From the NCBI GenBank assembly GCA_036924285.1, contig JAYKYS010000005.1, positions 25,146,001 through 25,210,000 of the forward strand: a stretch of 64,000 nt of DNA, read 5' to 3'. The position numbers were made by a program, and so were the translations under genes. The DNA comes from Asterella californica. Taxonomy: Eukaryota > Streptophyta > Marchantiopsida > Marchantiales > Aytoniaceae. This document shows positions 44,901 through 57,788 of this stretch, piece by piece; position 1 is the stretch's first letter; each line of letters opens with the position of its first letter. Under the pieces are notes generated by a model. It saw only the letters and a program-made list of their open reading frames with translations, ran no database searches and was not told the DNA's origin.

Positions 44901-45906
44901 GACTCGAAAGTAACATACCTTGCTTAAGGACGAACTCAACACCCTCCTCCGCTGACTTCGACACGAGCGTTCCGTCCGGGAGTTTAGCTTCGTACCTGAC
45001 TGCATTCACCAATAAGGCAGCTTAGATATCGAAACTCAATCACAGGCATGTTATCTGAGAGGAAAAGTCAGCCCAAGAATGAACGACGGCGACCGACAAC
45101 CTACCAGTGACCTCGTCTGCCTCCTTGGGCATATCCCATTTTTCTCCCTCTTTAAGAATCTTCTTGATGATACCACCATCTTTGCAGATATCCTTTACAC
45201 TGGCCCAGGACAGCAACTCCACATCAAATTTAAGTGTAGCGTCCGGAGGAATTGTTGGAGGCGAGCCAGCTTCCCCATACGCATATTCTGGAGCGATGGT
45301 GAAGATAGCCTGTTCGCCTTTCTTCATCGTTGCAACCCCTTTGTCCCATCCTTTAATTACCTGACCTGCAGAGCGGTTGCATTGTCATCCGACACTAGCT
45401 CGTACCGTCCAGGAAACAAGTAGAGAAATAAGCGAAAAAATGTATAAAACACGCGTGTTCGAGGAAAACACTCATACCTTGTCCTAGGGTGAAAACAAAT
45501 GGATCGCCCCTGTCACGGCTGGAATCAAACTTCGTGCCATCCAGAAGAGTGCCAGTATAATGCACTGCACAAGTAAAAACAGACGCGGTTTGTAAACCAT
45601 GGGGCGCCTAAACCACGATACTGAGTCGGTCAAAAATGCAGATCGAAAGCAAAGCGCCGGTGGAGCCGTGCTCCCTCGACCAAAGGACAAACTCATAAGG
45701 CAAAAATTCGAACCCTTCACTTCGTCGCCGGTATCAGGAGTCTCCCAGCCGGATCCAGCTTTTACAATCAGCTTCTTCAACCCGCCACCCTTGATGATCT
45801 CTCTCTCCTCACCATCCTTTTGGGGTGCAGCGGAGATAGCTTCTTCACCCACTTCCTCCTGCACCTCCTCGGCCCCGGACTGAAATTCGAACTCTTCGTC
45901 AGCCAT
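41918..45906 (-). CDS. FKBP62: FKBP62/ROF1-type immunophilin: three FKBP domains plus TPR (578 aa, 13 exons)
   Basis: Peptidyl-prolyl isomerase and Hsp90 co-chaperone type. Exons (minus strand): 45906-45714, 45564-45478, 45365-45105, 44999-44919, 44765-44685, 44541-44347, 44217-44128, 44003-43828, 43731-43609, 43235-43089, 42914-42787, 42202-42085, 41974-41918. All introns are GT-AG and phases agree, giving 1737 nt. Domain 1 (about 45-147) keeps the active-site set ([25 protein letters not shown]). Domains 2 (157-273) and 3 (280-388) have lost the pocket Trp (YLCPAIQ; VVLGLD) and are probably non-catalytic. TPRs span about 395-545 ([58 protein letters not shown]). A basic helix and short tail with SSEPMEVDG end the protein. 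Length and layout fit plant FKBP62/65 (551-578 aa). The last exon is inferred from a good acceptor and in-frame tail. Confidence 0.95.
42941..43046. repeat. 53-bp tandem duplication inside an immunophilin intron
   Basis: TTCCTCCTTCGACTAGTGAC...CAACAGCAAATA at 42941-42993 is repeated at 42994-43046 with few changes, in the intron between exons 10 and 11. Confidence 0.9.
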
Positions 45907-46300
45907 AGCTCTCGCCCACTACGCTGGACAACGAACAATATCGCGATGCAGCGCTGCGGAAATCCCTTCAAGATTCGATTAAAAATAAGCGCAAATTGTA
46001 GGTCAAGGCCGACTGTCCAAATCCACGAGCGCGAGCACAAAACAGGCGCAGAGCGGCAGAAGGCGCTGGAACGATAGCGCCTAAACCCAAACTGCTTCCA
46101 GGCGCCGTTAAGCAAGAGTCTACGAGCGCAACGAAAAGCAGATGGACAATTCGAGGGAACGAGAGCGCGGGGAATATAGACGAGCTCAACAGAGCTCACG
46201 AGAAGGTTCCGGACGTCCGTCTGCGTCGATTTCCTCCCGACGAATCTAGACGTTGGAGTCAAAACACACCTTCTGTCGTGTTAAGACCTCCAGAAAGATC
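45907..46300 (-). promoter_or_regulatory. 5' UTR / promoter of the immunophilin gene, candidate heat-shock element
   Basis: AGAAGGTTCC at 46201-46210 matches nGAAnnTTCn, followed by CGGAC where a third unit would read CGGAA. It lies about 296 bp upstream of the ATG. Heat induction is known for ROF1 in Arabidopsis; a role here is inference. No clear TATA box. Confidence 0.3.
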
Positions 46301-48149
46301 CTTGTCTTATTCCCGATTTCCGTCACACTAATATGGTTTACTCGACGACCCGACCCGATTCTAAGCGACAGTCTCATTTCTCTCCTCTGACGGTTTTGCA
46401 TCACGAGGCCCTTCACGCCAGCAGCATAAACCTACGTAGTGAAAGTTAGATGTCACGTGGTCCGTCTTTCATTAGAGTCCTCAATCCTGCATCGTAGGGA
46501 AAGCAAGGAAGGCTCAAGTATTTCCCGTTCACTAGGTTGGCCACTTTCAGGCAGAACCTAAACGCCTGACCTTCCCCAACCTACGACTTCTCCTGAATTT
46601 AGGTTAAACGATATCTGCGTTTGCGTCACATAGACCTGACGCTAAAGTAACTAATCAGTGTGATCAGAAACGTGTGTTTCCACCCAATAGAATTCCAGCG
46701 CATAATTAATAATACATAATATATATGCATCGCAACTGAACTCCGGAAGATACAGGAGCAAAAGGAGAAACGCAGTCAGCAGGCTGTAAATTCGAGCTTT
46801 CCATTCCTCCAGTACGTACCGTAGTGTTCGTCATGCTTGGCTCATGGTTCTTCTTTTTTTATTGGAATAATGGAAAACCTGATAGCGAATTTACTTTTCA
46901 ATACTATTTATTTGATTTATTTACATTTATTCTAAGCTGGAAAAGGTAGTTCCGAAACAGTTTGTTACTAGATCTGGATTCTCGGTCGCGTATTACTCTC
47001 CGCAACTCGAGAAAATATATGTTCGTTACTTGGTTATGGTTTGAACAGTACTTGTTGTTCCTGTAAGACCCCAGTCGCAGTTAGGAGTTTATCAGTTTTT
47101 CCTCTGAATCCGAAGCAGATTAGCTGACTCGGTAACACAGGTTTTTCATTTTACAAACATGGTACAATTGATACGGCCGGAATAAGATTTTTGTTTTTCT
47201 TCTGAAACAGAAGAAAAATATTTTGCATTTGAATGTTGAAACCTTTGAGTATTATACAAATATATACTATAATCCTAAGTGGCACCACAGTGCTTCCACC
47301 TCAGCAATCACCAAAGTGTCCACTTGAGCAAACTGAACTAATACGTGTTAATGTCTAGAGCTTGAATTCAAGAAAAAATCTGAAAATGATACCAAGAGGA
47401 CTCTCTACAAATCGCTATCTTCATAATTAAAAATTACTCCCGTTTACTGGAAACTGGTAAAAAGTTGACTCTGCGATGGTCCATTATTACCGAATCTAGC
47501 TTCAGGAAAGATCTAATCGAGAATAGACTATGTACCAGTGGATCCTAAGTGGCAATATAGAACCGTGGGTTGAACTAAAATAGACTATTATCGTATAATG
47601 ATAATTAGCACCGACATTGACCCTACTAAAGGTGATAATGGTATGAAAGCATTAAAGATGAGATGCACTTCTCTTCTATTATTTCCAAAAGTAAAGCAGT
47701 ACATAAATATTCGTTTATTCACAAATATATGCCGCAGGATACGAGTCTCATGTCTAGAACATTCATAACAAATGATGAATGTCAGATATTATCACGTACC
47801 TTTTATCACTCTCACTAGGCGTGCATATTTAAACCCTCTTCCAACTTAGGTTTTTAAGGGTCACGCTCATTAATTTATTGGTGTAAACCTGGACCCGGAA
47901 TTATACTTCCTGAAGTTACCCTTATGGGTTATGTCCGCCAAATTCGCTGCTCTGCATTCAGTTAACAATAAATAATATTTCATTTCATAGTAGTGTCTAA
48001 GTTTGATATTTAATATTTAGATATTGTACTATAATACAAAACTGAAAATATTTTCTGTATGTAAAGACTCAGTAAGACTTTTTCATCGTGCCAAAGCCAA
48101 TCTCTGTCCTTCGTTAATTCTTTATTATTTTGTTTGTCTTCTTTTTTTC
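46301..48149. other. AT-rich intergenic DNA upstream of the immunophilin gene
   Basis: No gene on either strand and no repeat unit recognised. Confidence 0.4.
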
Positions 48150-48169
48150 TCTATTCGGACCCTTTGAGA

Positions 48170-48760
48170 AGTACATTGCGAGGTAAGGGTTTGTAGGTTT
48201 CACTTCGTTCGAATTGAGTCTTCAAGCTCTTGGCTATGACAGATGAGTCGAGTGATGTAACCTTTATTCTCGTATGCACATAGCAGATTTGGCTTGACTA
48301 AAGTGATCTTTGTGTTACCAGTTGGCACTTCAATATAGATGAATGAAATATTATTGTGATACACGTGTGTATGTGTATGACATCGTATGTATGTTATGTT
48401 TATGTGTCATTTGGTTGGACATTGGTATGTGTGCAAGACACTATAATTGATATTTCTTCTTGTAATATAAAATCTTTATAACTATGCATATTCTTCTATG
48501 ATCATTCAATAAAGAAATGAAATAATTTCAAGTATAATATTTCAACTCATACCTTGGTACAATATCTCTGGTGTGTAGTGATGTGTGTTGCAACAAGTAT
48601 GCGCACGACACTGCACATTAGTGTTACTTCATGTAATGTAAATCCTTATAACTATGCATGTTCTTCTATGATCACTAAGTAAAGATATGAAATGTCTACA
48701 AGTATACTATGTCAACTCATACCTTGGTGCGATATCTCTTGAAAGGCTCGCATCTCAAAA
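48170..48760 (+). repeat. LTR-like relic
   Basis: 48180-48360 repeats 35690-35880 (GTAGGTTTCACTTC, TTGAGTCTTCAAGCTCTTGG, TTTGGCTTGACTAAAGTGAT). From about 48355 (TGTGATACACGTGTGTATG) it resembles the LTR start at 35510. 48460-48580 and 48640-48760 repeat one another (TTATAACTATGCAT, TTCTTCTATGATCA, CAACTCATACCTTGGT). Probably nested or solo LTR remains. Confidence 0.6.
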
Positions 48761-51700
48761 CGTTATCTTTTCTGAATATTTAATTAGCTCTAGACACTTT
48801 GTTTTAATGACATGAAGCATATGTCTTTCTAATGGGATCATAATATTCTCTTTGGATAGAACAAGTCAAATTACAAGTATAAAGATTATGATGCATGCAA
48901 ACAAGTAAACGAGTCCACAAGAGATGGAAAGAGGAGAAGAACTAGTTGGAGTTTAGTGTTTGCTGGACAAGGGTGACTACATTAAGGTTTGTGGTGCAAT
49001 CACATCTTGTTTTCTGTTTAATAATCAATTCATAAATAATTCATGAAAGATTCTCGATTGGTTTGATAAATCTATAATCGAGGATTACATTTTGTCAGTG
49101 ATTACGAGGTGATTCTATCAATTATGAAGATTAATAATGTATATGTTTGAAATATTGTACGTTCAAGTTAGGTTAGATAGACATACGAAAGATAAATATA
49201 TAATTTTATGTATACTTAAAAAGATTAATCGTTATAATGGTCTAACAAGGACACTCATCTCTTTGATATATGAGAAGAAAGCATAACTTTTCGCAAATCA
49301 CTAGTCATCATGCAGATTGATAACATGACAAATTTACACCATACCTTCAATTACTCATTCCTACTCTTCACACGAATCTTATTATAACTATAGTAACAAT
49401 GATTGATCAACGTGGTTAGACAATGCAAAAAAAATACTTCAACTTTATCTATTGTCGACTTTACGTATAGCTAGTTAAAGATTATAATGAAATAATATTA
49501 TAAATATTTCAACTTTATCTAGTGACACTTTTACTTATAATTGGTTAAAAATGATTACAATCAATCAATACTTTATGCACTTAAATCCTAGCTTGTGTTC
49601 TTTTATCCATACAATTTGTAGTATATTTGATGTGTCATGTTGTATGTAGAGAGCAAAACTATGAATGTTCTTCAACCATCAATCAAGATGGATGTTTGTT
49701 TTCATTTACTTTGTTCATGACGTTTGTAACTATATCAAAGTTCTAGAGTTGAAGATTGATATACTAAGTTGTTTAGTTTGATTCGAAAACAAAACTCCTT
49801 GTACAATTGTAGGGACAACTTCGATTCTTCTATCTATCCGGAACATTGGTTGGACTAGATTCACTAGCCAATATCATTGAAACAATGAGACATTGTAACT
49901 TAATATCCTTTGTTGATTGGATCAATTTTTATCTAAATCAAGTATGTATTCCGAATTATATAATATGCTAACAAATAGGGTGGCATATCATAGCACTCAA
50001 GTGTTCAAAATGGACTTCAATATACACTTTACAATATAAATAAGTAAGTAAATAGAAAGTGAAACAACTTATCTTTTACCAACTTTTTTTTGCAAACGGT
50101 TTGAAAACTAAGCAATAGCTAAGAATAACCTCAAATGCGTTTCGGAATAAATTTTTGATGAACTTTACTGATTGTATCATTAGGTTCTCGAAGGTTTCAC
50201 TACGACTAAATTTCTTGTAAATTGTCTATACCACTTATGTTACAACAACAACAATTAAAAAATTAAATGTAAAAGTAAATTAATAAATTTTTTTTTACAA
50301 TGCAAGACGAGAAAGTGCAAACGATCCCAAAGTTGACTCTGGCCTCTTTTACAGAAGAAATCGTATATGATCCTGTTGATGTACATAAGTGTAACGTATA
50401 AACATCCACTGAACACAAACCAAACTAAAATTATATTTTATTATACTTTCTAAATTTGTAATATGACTCCTTTTCGTGTTAAACCATAACATATAATGTC
50501 CTTTTTATCTCTATATTGAACTTCTTGTTCACTACTTTGCTTTCATATATATCATAAGAGTGATTGTTTAGTGTATCACTGTTTTCAATACATACAGTGA
50601 ACTTGATAATACATGTTATCTCGAGGTGTCGAAAATGATCTTTCATTATCATGTGATATATTTATTGAGTTCTAATGGAACCATCGACTCGCAAGAGAAT
50701 AGTCGATTATCCTAAATTGGTCCATTGGTTATCACGTTTCCAGCGTTCATTAGCAGAGCGTTTAACAAAAATTAAAAAGTACAATAGTCTTTAACGTTTA
50801 ACAACTAATTCGATACAAAGAAAAATTTCATTATGACATCTACTACTACCGAACGTAAGACTATATATATATGAGATATATATTTCCGTATGACTTTTCT
50901 GATATCAAAACTATATACAAATTTCTTCTTAAATAGAACAGTAGAGTTAAAGAGAAAAATGATGTCCACTACCCTTATGTGCATCAACCGCATACAAGGG
51001 AGATATTTGGTGCCTTTCGATTATTGGTGACCTCATATAGGAGAGTTAGACCCAATCCGTCCGTTCATCACTTGCTCACCTTGGATATAGTGCAAAACTC
51101 TTGGAAATGGTGGTGGGTTGATCACTCAGGTATAGTGCAAAAAACTATAGCCAAGGTGACCAATTCTCTCACATCTCCTTGACCCCGACAAATGAACTAC
51201 TAACAAGCTAAATGCCTTTCGTTTCCAACAGTTAAAACATTATGATACTGAAGTCAATAAATTAGTATTGTTATTGTTTGTTTTTCTATTTTAACTAATC
51301 TTACTTTTTGCCGCAAATGTTCTAAATATAACAAAATTACCTCCATGTTCGGAGTTTAGATTTACATACGAGTTGAAGACAGACGAAAAACAGGAAAGAA
51401 TGGTAAGAAGACTTGGAAGGGACATAATATCCGGTAAGTTGCTGCAGAATAAACATGCTCGATTAACTGACGAAGCTTCGTTTATTCTTGGTTTTCGGTT
51501 TTCTTTTTATAACCTTCAAGATTGAACCGCGCTCATTTAGCCCAAGTGTGAATATACGTCTTCATACGTGTTAGTATATGAATACGTGTTAAACTAATCA
51601 CAAGTAATAAATTAGAGCTCCATTTCATTTCAAATTCTTTGTTTTTGCATCGGACGTTAGAAATGATAAGCTTTCGAGGTGGGTATAAAACGGTCGGCTT
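48761..51700. other. AT-rich intergenic DNA
   Basis: Stop-dense on both strands, without recognised genes. 49430-49560 contains a weak duplication around CTTCAACTTTATCTA and TATAGTTAAAGATTATAA-like phrases. Confidence 0.4.
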
Positions 51701-51767
51701 TTGGAGTGGACCTCGTCCTCGTCCGTCTTATCATGAAGTGAAGGCAAGCAAGACTCGATGTGTTTGA

Positions 51768-51971
51768 GATTTGTCAAATGTCCAACCTACTTCTCCTTCT
51801 CATGCTATCTTCGGACGAGAATTTGCAAGACGGTCAGCCATACTGCTGATGCCGACGAGCTGTGCTTAGGATTCGTCAAGTGTCTAACATATTTCTCCTT
51901 CTCCTGCTGTCTTGGGACGAGAATTTGCAAGACGGTTAGTCATATTGCTGAAGCCTCAATGCTTCGTGGAG
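51768..51971 (+). repeat. 102-bp tandem duplication
   Basis: GATTTGTCAAATGTC... at 51768 and GATTCGTCAAGTGTC... at 51870 start two similar units that share ACGAGAATTTGCAAGACGGT and CATA(C/T)TGCTGA. A third partial trace, GAGACGGTCAGCCATATC, lies at 52130-52148. Confidence 0.85.
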
Positions 51972-52488
51972 ATTGGAAGTGACTGCAAGTGTATGATGTA
52001 TTATGAACCGACTGAACGCAAGCCGCATTGTCTTGCAAGCAGTGATGTCACTTTTTCGAGCTTGCTATGCTTGTCTCCACCTCGAGAGACACGATGGGCT
52101 GTCGTGCATTGGGAAAACAAGAAGAAACGAGACGGTCAGCCATATCACGAAGCTTTTTTATCATGCTTCGTCACAGTTACGTGAACAGTTCATTCGCTCA
52201 GACATTCGTCTGTCATGTCGCTGCTCTCGCTCCATGCTTTTTTCTTCGTATTCAGGACCTATGGCGGATGCTGTGGAGGTATTGGACTCGTATGTCCCTG
52301 TGGAAATCGGCGTTGTCTAGTTGTGTCTCGTCATAGAGCTAAGTTTGAATTAAATCTTCCTATTTTCTTTGCATTTCGTCACGTCTTGGCGTTGGGTTGC
52401 ATGCTAAAGGTACGTAGATAAATAGCTCAACATCGATCTATCTACCGACCAACGATTTATATTTCTATTCATCTCTTTTTCTCAGTCC
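51972..52488 (+). other. stretch between tandem repeat and broken gene
   Basis: Several overlapping short plus-strand frames (67-105 codons), none recognisable. It may be the leader of the broken gene that follows. Confidence 0.3.
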
Positions 52489-54105
52489 ATGTCACAATCA
52501 TCTCCTCCTCATGCGACTGTCCTCGATGATGAGACTCTGCTGGATTGTATTCTTGTCACTCCTTCTAAAATGAAGTCCCCTCCTTCTCTTTGGATTCTAT
52601 CGAGGTCCACTGCTTTCACCATTCCCTTGTCGTGTCGATCGTTTGCATCTGTCTCAAAAGTTACCACCTTATTCTCTCATCTCCTCTCGTATTCTTTCTT
52701 TTAGTGACATTGAGCTGTACAAAGACCGCAGTTATATCTTCATAGATTTTCAGTATTGTGAGAAGTCTCTTGAATCCTTTTACCTGAATTAGATTATGTA
52801 CTATATCTCGTATGTTTGCTACCAGTCTGTCTTGTTGCTACGCTTTGACTGGACCTTTTCACTATGTCAATCTCGAACATGACTGGTTGATCCTTCGCGA
52901 CTGTCATTCAATTCTTTTTTCTTACTCGAAATACTTGCAAAGTTTAGAGGATCCTGCTTTGCTAAAGCCTGTTGCTCACAACGTTTACAGACTTCGTTGT
53001 GTCTATTGTTTGTGTGATGATATCAATCCTGCTTTATTTTGATTCGGCTGTAAATATTTCTCTTTCTCATCCGACACAACCGGTACGCCGTGAAGATGTT
53101 AAGATGAGCAACTCGTGTCAAACATGACATCTCTCAACCGGTAGTAGGCAACACACGCAAGGTCTTATAGAAGGTTCATGAGATCTCATGCACGATCGGA
53201 CAAATGGGAGCAGATCTTAATGACATATTGATCTCTACTTTGTGCTTTTCTCCATGTTGAGTGTCACAGTGACCTCTTGTCTATTGAGAGGGGTGGGACA
53301 CTTCTACACTTGCATGTGCAAAGAGTTCTCTGCTGAAAAGCTAGCAGTCCGATTGATATCAAGAAACGTATTGTTTGTGTTTTGGGTTGGAAAGATGTGA
53401 CGGTCCGCTTGGGAGCTGACGTCTTTGTGAAAAATTGAATAAGAAAGGACTCCACACCTTTGTCGGCACGGTAGGATATTGCATGAAGGATAAATCCGAA
53501 ACCCACCACCTTTGCTACATGGAAAATATTTCTGACTCTATGTTAACAGACGGGGGATGAACTCTTTATCCTTCTTGGTGCAGCTGACACCAAAAACAGA
53601 GTGGAACTTAACTTCAATAATATATTGCAACGATCACTGCAATATAATAAATATCGTAGCAGACACCCTCTTGGTACTAAACTCAGAACATGTCTGAGGA
53701 TGATGATCAAGTATAGGAAGTATGCTCCATCTTGTAAGTAACTGATGGACTCTAGAATCCAACGTGCGCGCTGTGATGTCTTTTGGAAAGACATTGTTCA
53801 TCGTGAATCTATCATGATGAAAGACATTGATGAACTCTTTTTCCTAGTTGCATAATCACGGTAGGTACTTCACCAGGGAGCAGTCTGACGAACCCGATGA
53901 TGAGGACGCTGAAGTCATTGGATCAGCTGTTGGAAAACGTCCACAATTTGAAGACTGTCTCTCTTCGTATCTTCCACCATGCAGCATGCTTGCTCATAAT
54001 TCGAGGGTGAACAAAGCGACTGGCATGAGTTCGTTCTTCTGCTTTTGTATCATGATATGGATATTTGCTTTTATATGCAAAATTCTTTTCCTTTCACATT
54101 TCTAA
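52489..54105 (+). pseudogene. broken gene with Rep-like (HUH / YxxK) signatures
   Basis: Plus-strand pieces in shifting frames. 52489-52701 starts MSQSSPPHATVLDDETLLDC; 52812-53039 contains FHYVNLEHDWLILRDC. 53280-53330 reads ERGGTLLHLHVQ with H-L-H at 53307-53315. About 57 residues on, after a frameshift, GYCMKD lies at 53474-53491. 53556-53740 continues DELFILLGAADTKNRVELNF, then NILQRSLQYNKYRSRHPLG, in the same frame as the HLH block. The pair H-x-H and Y-x-x-K-D is the arrangement of motifs II and III in rolling-circle replication initiators, but spacing is wider than usual and no helicase P-loop is seen downstream, where an acidic segment (REQSDEPDDEDAEV, about 53878) follows. The relation to a replication protein is inference; that a damaged gene lies here is likely. 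Confidence 0.5.
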
Positions 54106-54839
54106 TATCTTGTCTGTGATGGAATTTGTACATGAGAAAATAGGCAAACATCTGGAGAATATACGGTTGTACACTAGCATGTTAACAATATGACAAGTTC
54201 GTAGTCATTGCTACTCTTCGCTTTCGGTCCTTCTTCGAATTTCTTTGCAGTCCCACTTCTTTCTGTCTTCTCTACATTTCGTACTTATACTGTCACCATG
54301 CCTTCGAGTTTCATGACACTGTCTTGGTGTTTCTATCTCATGTACATAATGAACAATTTCTTCTATTTCACAACCGACTCATGTCTGTTATAAAGCAATT
54401 TGTCTATTCACACTTGTGTAATATATTGGCAACCTCTATCTTTTGCTGCAATGTATGATCATTTTCTGTTTTTAGAACTCTATGAAATACCAAAACGAGA
54501 ACGCTTCGAACTTAAATAAACCAAACCAAATATTGAAGCTATTTTTGTGCTTCCTAAAGGGGTTCAAAACATGTTCAAATGCAACGCGATCCTTGTTAAA
54601 AACACCCTGTTTTTATATAATCCAAGCCGTGATCACTGTATAGCAATAAATCGATCGCATTTATGTATCTTATATTGTACTCCAAAGAAGCAAGGTGGAT
54701 AAGCATCGAAAATCAAATGTACTTGGTCGTTTGGTTCTTTCATGATGAGAACATTATGCATTCTACAACACATTTCTTTTCCATGACATTTTAAGATTAA
54801 GGTCCTTTAGGGTTCATGAGGACAAAACTCCTCCGCTTT
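54106..54839. other. AT-rich intergenic DNA
   Basis: No gene recognised. Confidence 0.35.
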
Positions 54840-57788
54840 GTACTCGGAAAACATGAGGTAATGAATAGCAAATGGATGAAAAGATCTCATCAAGCCGTAG
54901 AAAAGAAAGAGAGGCCTGAAGGACCAAGCAACCCAAAACCTCTGAGGGAGGAAGAACATCGATGCTAAGGCTTGATATCTATAGCTCTTAAAATATCACA
55001 AATTGGTAAATCAAAACTCTTGCATACGACAAGTGCACAAGAAGTAGTATCTTACTGCAATTGCTCTCTTGTGGACCGAAAGCTCTTTGTAAAGCAATGG
55101 GAACATGTTATATAAAGAACATAGTGCAAAAAGAAAGAGAAAGTGGTAGCCTTAGACGTCTCTCGAGTAGGCTCTAGCATAATCTCGAATAAAATATCAA
55201 ACTCCAAGGTTGATGATCCATATATCTCTAAGGCTAGGGGGATGAAGAGATGTCTCTCATGCATACTCTTATAATTGGTCATCTTCGCTGTTGTCACTAC
55301 AATTACAACTCATCTTTGGAGATGAGTGATCACTTGTGTCTTCACCGAGTCTCTTCTCGGATCTGTGACAACCAAAAATATCAATGAGGTATGCTCTCAC
55401 CTACCATCCCATATGAAAGATATATCATCATTTTCTTCACGTCATGTAATCGCTCTCCCGTGCTATAACAAACACAACATCTCTGATGACATTATGAGTA
55501 GGTATCCGTTCTCCACCATGAAGACATCGAGCAAGATGTCGATTTGAGATGTCGAGTGAGACATCACACTCGCATGTGGACAATGCTGAAGCAATCGGTT
55601 GGAACAAGCCTAGGTAGAACTTCATCACTGTAAAGAAGATAGTCAATGCGAGTCAGAAGCTGTTGGAAGTGGTGTCCCATCAGAGAGGACTGCAATTCGC
55701 AAGATCCATCAAAAGCTAAGGTATCGAATCGAAGATGTGTCTCATGTGTCTCAATAATCAAAATATCTCTCGCCTCAAGAAGATATATCTATAGTGGATA
55801 AAAATAATCTTTCGTCTCTGTCACATAGCTTACCAGAATAACCTATCTCGCACGAGGAAACGACGTGTTGAGATGACCCAACTACCCAACAAAGCTACCA
55901 AAATAGTCTTCTCTCTATATAACAAGCTCTCCTCGTTACATGATATCGTCAATGACGTCTATCTACGTGCAAGCGGCCTTGCCTCGCATTCAAGGGTCCC
56001 TAGTCCTAGGATGTCGCTAAAGACCCTCATGATTCTCTTATCAAACTCTCCAAGGCGCGGATGAAGATAAAAGATGGATGTACTATGCGAAGTAAATAAC
56101 ACGGACGATGTGTTGTGGAAGAGGAAAAGATACCAAGGGCAAGTTAGAGGTCCTCTGATCTAAAGAGGTCTTCAATATGCAAAACGTCCTCTGCTAGAGC
56201 AACATCTAGGGACCGAGAGACGAAGTCATCAAAACCCACTGATACTCCAAGGATATCTAAACCATCTCTAGGTGTAACAAAGTCCTTTAAGAGTTGGAGG
56301 TCCAACAAAATACCTATGAGAGATCAAACCTTGCACTTTGGCACCTTCAGTATCAACCTTACCAAGGCCAATCAAAAGACGAGATGATCAAAGACATCAC
56401 AGACTTGGTCCGTGAGACTCACGATATGCGTATCATAAGCTAGAGATGAAAAAACACAACTTGGAACAACCAAGGCGGTGACCAAGAGAGCTTTATAGTG
56501 ATACAAGACAAAGAGAGGTCCATCCAAAAAGTCTTTATGACAAGAATATCTACAACGGAGTCAATGATTGTAACCTTTCTATCAAAGGATTGTTCTGATA
56601 ATAAAGAGAGGAGCAAGAATCATAGAATGATCGCACAAGAGAACAAAAATCATCATAGATCCATCGCCATCCATGAGTTCCTTAAAGATGGAAGCACAAA
56701 AATGCTATTAAAAGTATTTTTCATCCACTTGTAAGACAATCTAGTCGGGATGGATGTCTAAGAGAGCCCTAATGTCAAAGACACAGACTCGCAACTTCCA
56801 AGCGTTTGCAACCCCAAACTAATATAAACAAAGGTGGTCCTGAAAAATATCTTGAAGTTGAAAAACAATGATATGACTAATAAGTCGTAAGAAGATCGAG
56901 TCCATAGCTATCAGTCGAATCCCCTCGTCATCTTTCATCCTGATCAAAAGTCTAACTGCTCTCAATACTTGAGCTGTAGAATGAGGATATATTCCTAAGC
57001 TACTATTGTCATTATATGAAAAGACTATGTGAAACTACTAAAAAGATCACCTGTCTGAAAACAATCTCGTAAGTGCTCCTGGACCATCCCAAAAAAAACC
57101 TTCGGAGGTAAGATGTGGAGCTATACATAATGCATAAGCAAACAAAGATCTATGGAGATATAATGATTATGTAGGCTGATAGTCTTAAATCTCAAGTGGA
57201 TGCGATGGGGGGTGAAGAGAACGTAAGGAAGTGACCGTCTCTTCAATAGGACATGTCACCGACAAATGATGCAATGCTATAGCAACTCTACTATAATTTC
57301 TAACTTGACTTAACATCCTACAACATCGCATACGAATGAAAGATGAGAGATCACGTGTAGAGACCGACTCACTCTTATCTCTCATAACATGTTCACTAGC
57401 ACGAAATCTCCGAAGATGATCCGTCATCTCTCGATGTCTCACTCTGCCGCCTCGAGTATAACAGAAACACCAAAGAGACAGTAAGAGGAACGATAACCAC
57501 ATTGCATCATCCTTGATGTTCCATACCAACATGTCGAGAGATAAGCAGAATGTTTGTCTCAGTTTGTCATGGAGAGCACGGAGTAGCCGATGGAACAAGC
57601 ACAGACAAGAAAAACTTATCTCGAACAATCTCGAATAGTGTTAATGTGTACTATCAACCACTCTCACGACTCAAGAAGAACTCCAAGAAGAAGGACTAAC
57701 AGTGTGATAATGATCATAAGTATAGATCTCCGCTCTTGGCTAACTTGGACATCTCATATGATCTAGTCATAACTCTTGAGCATCTTTG
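54840..57788 (-). pseudogene. decayed second copy of the non-LTR element, body and 3' UTR
   Basis: Collinear with 36866-40018 on the minus strand but broken by many stops and indels. Recognisable pieces: 3' UTR (AAGAGAGGCCTGAAGGACCA, 54908); the FIPLALEIYG block (55052-55297); the CCHC region (CECDVSLDISNRHLARC, 55437-55646); and the N-terminal region (57185-57628). The sequence is shifted toward A/T relative to the intact copy. The 5' leader is displaced to 61797-62235 by an insertion. Confidence 0.88.

Noticed and set aside
53307..53491. Helitron Rep as identity of the broken gene
   Set aside because: The second motif is Y-x-x-K rather than the paired Tyr (YxxxY) of Helitrons, and no helicase or Helitron ends (TC...CTRR with hairpin) are seen.
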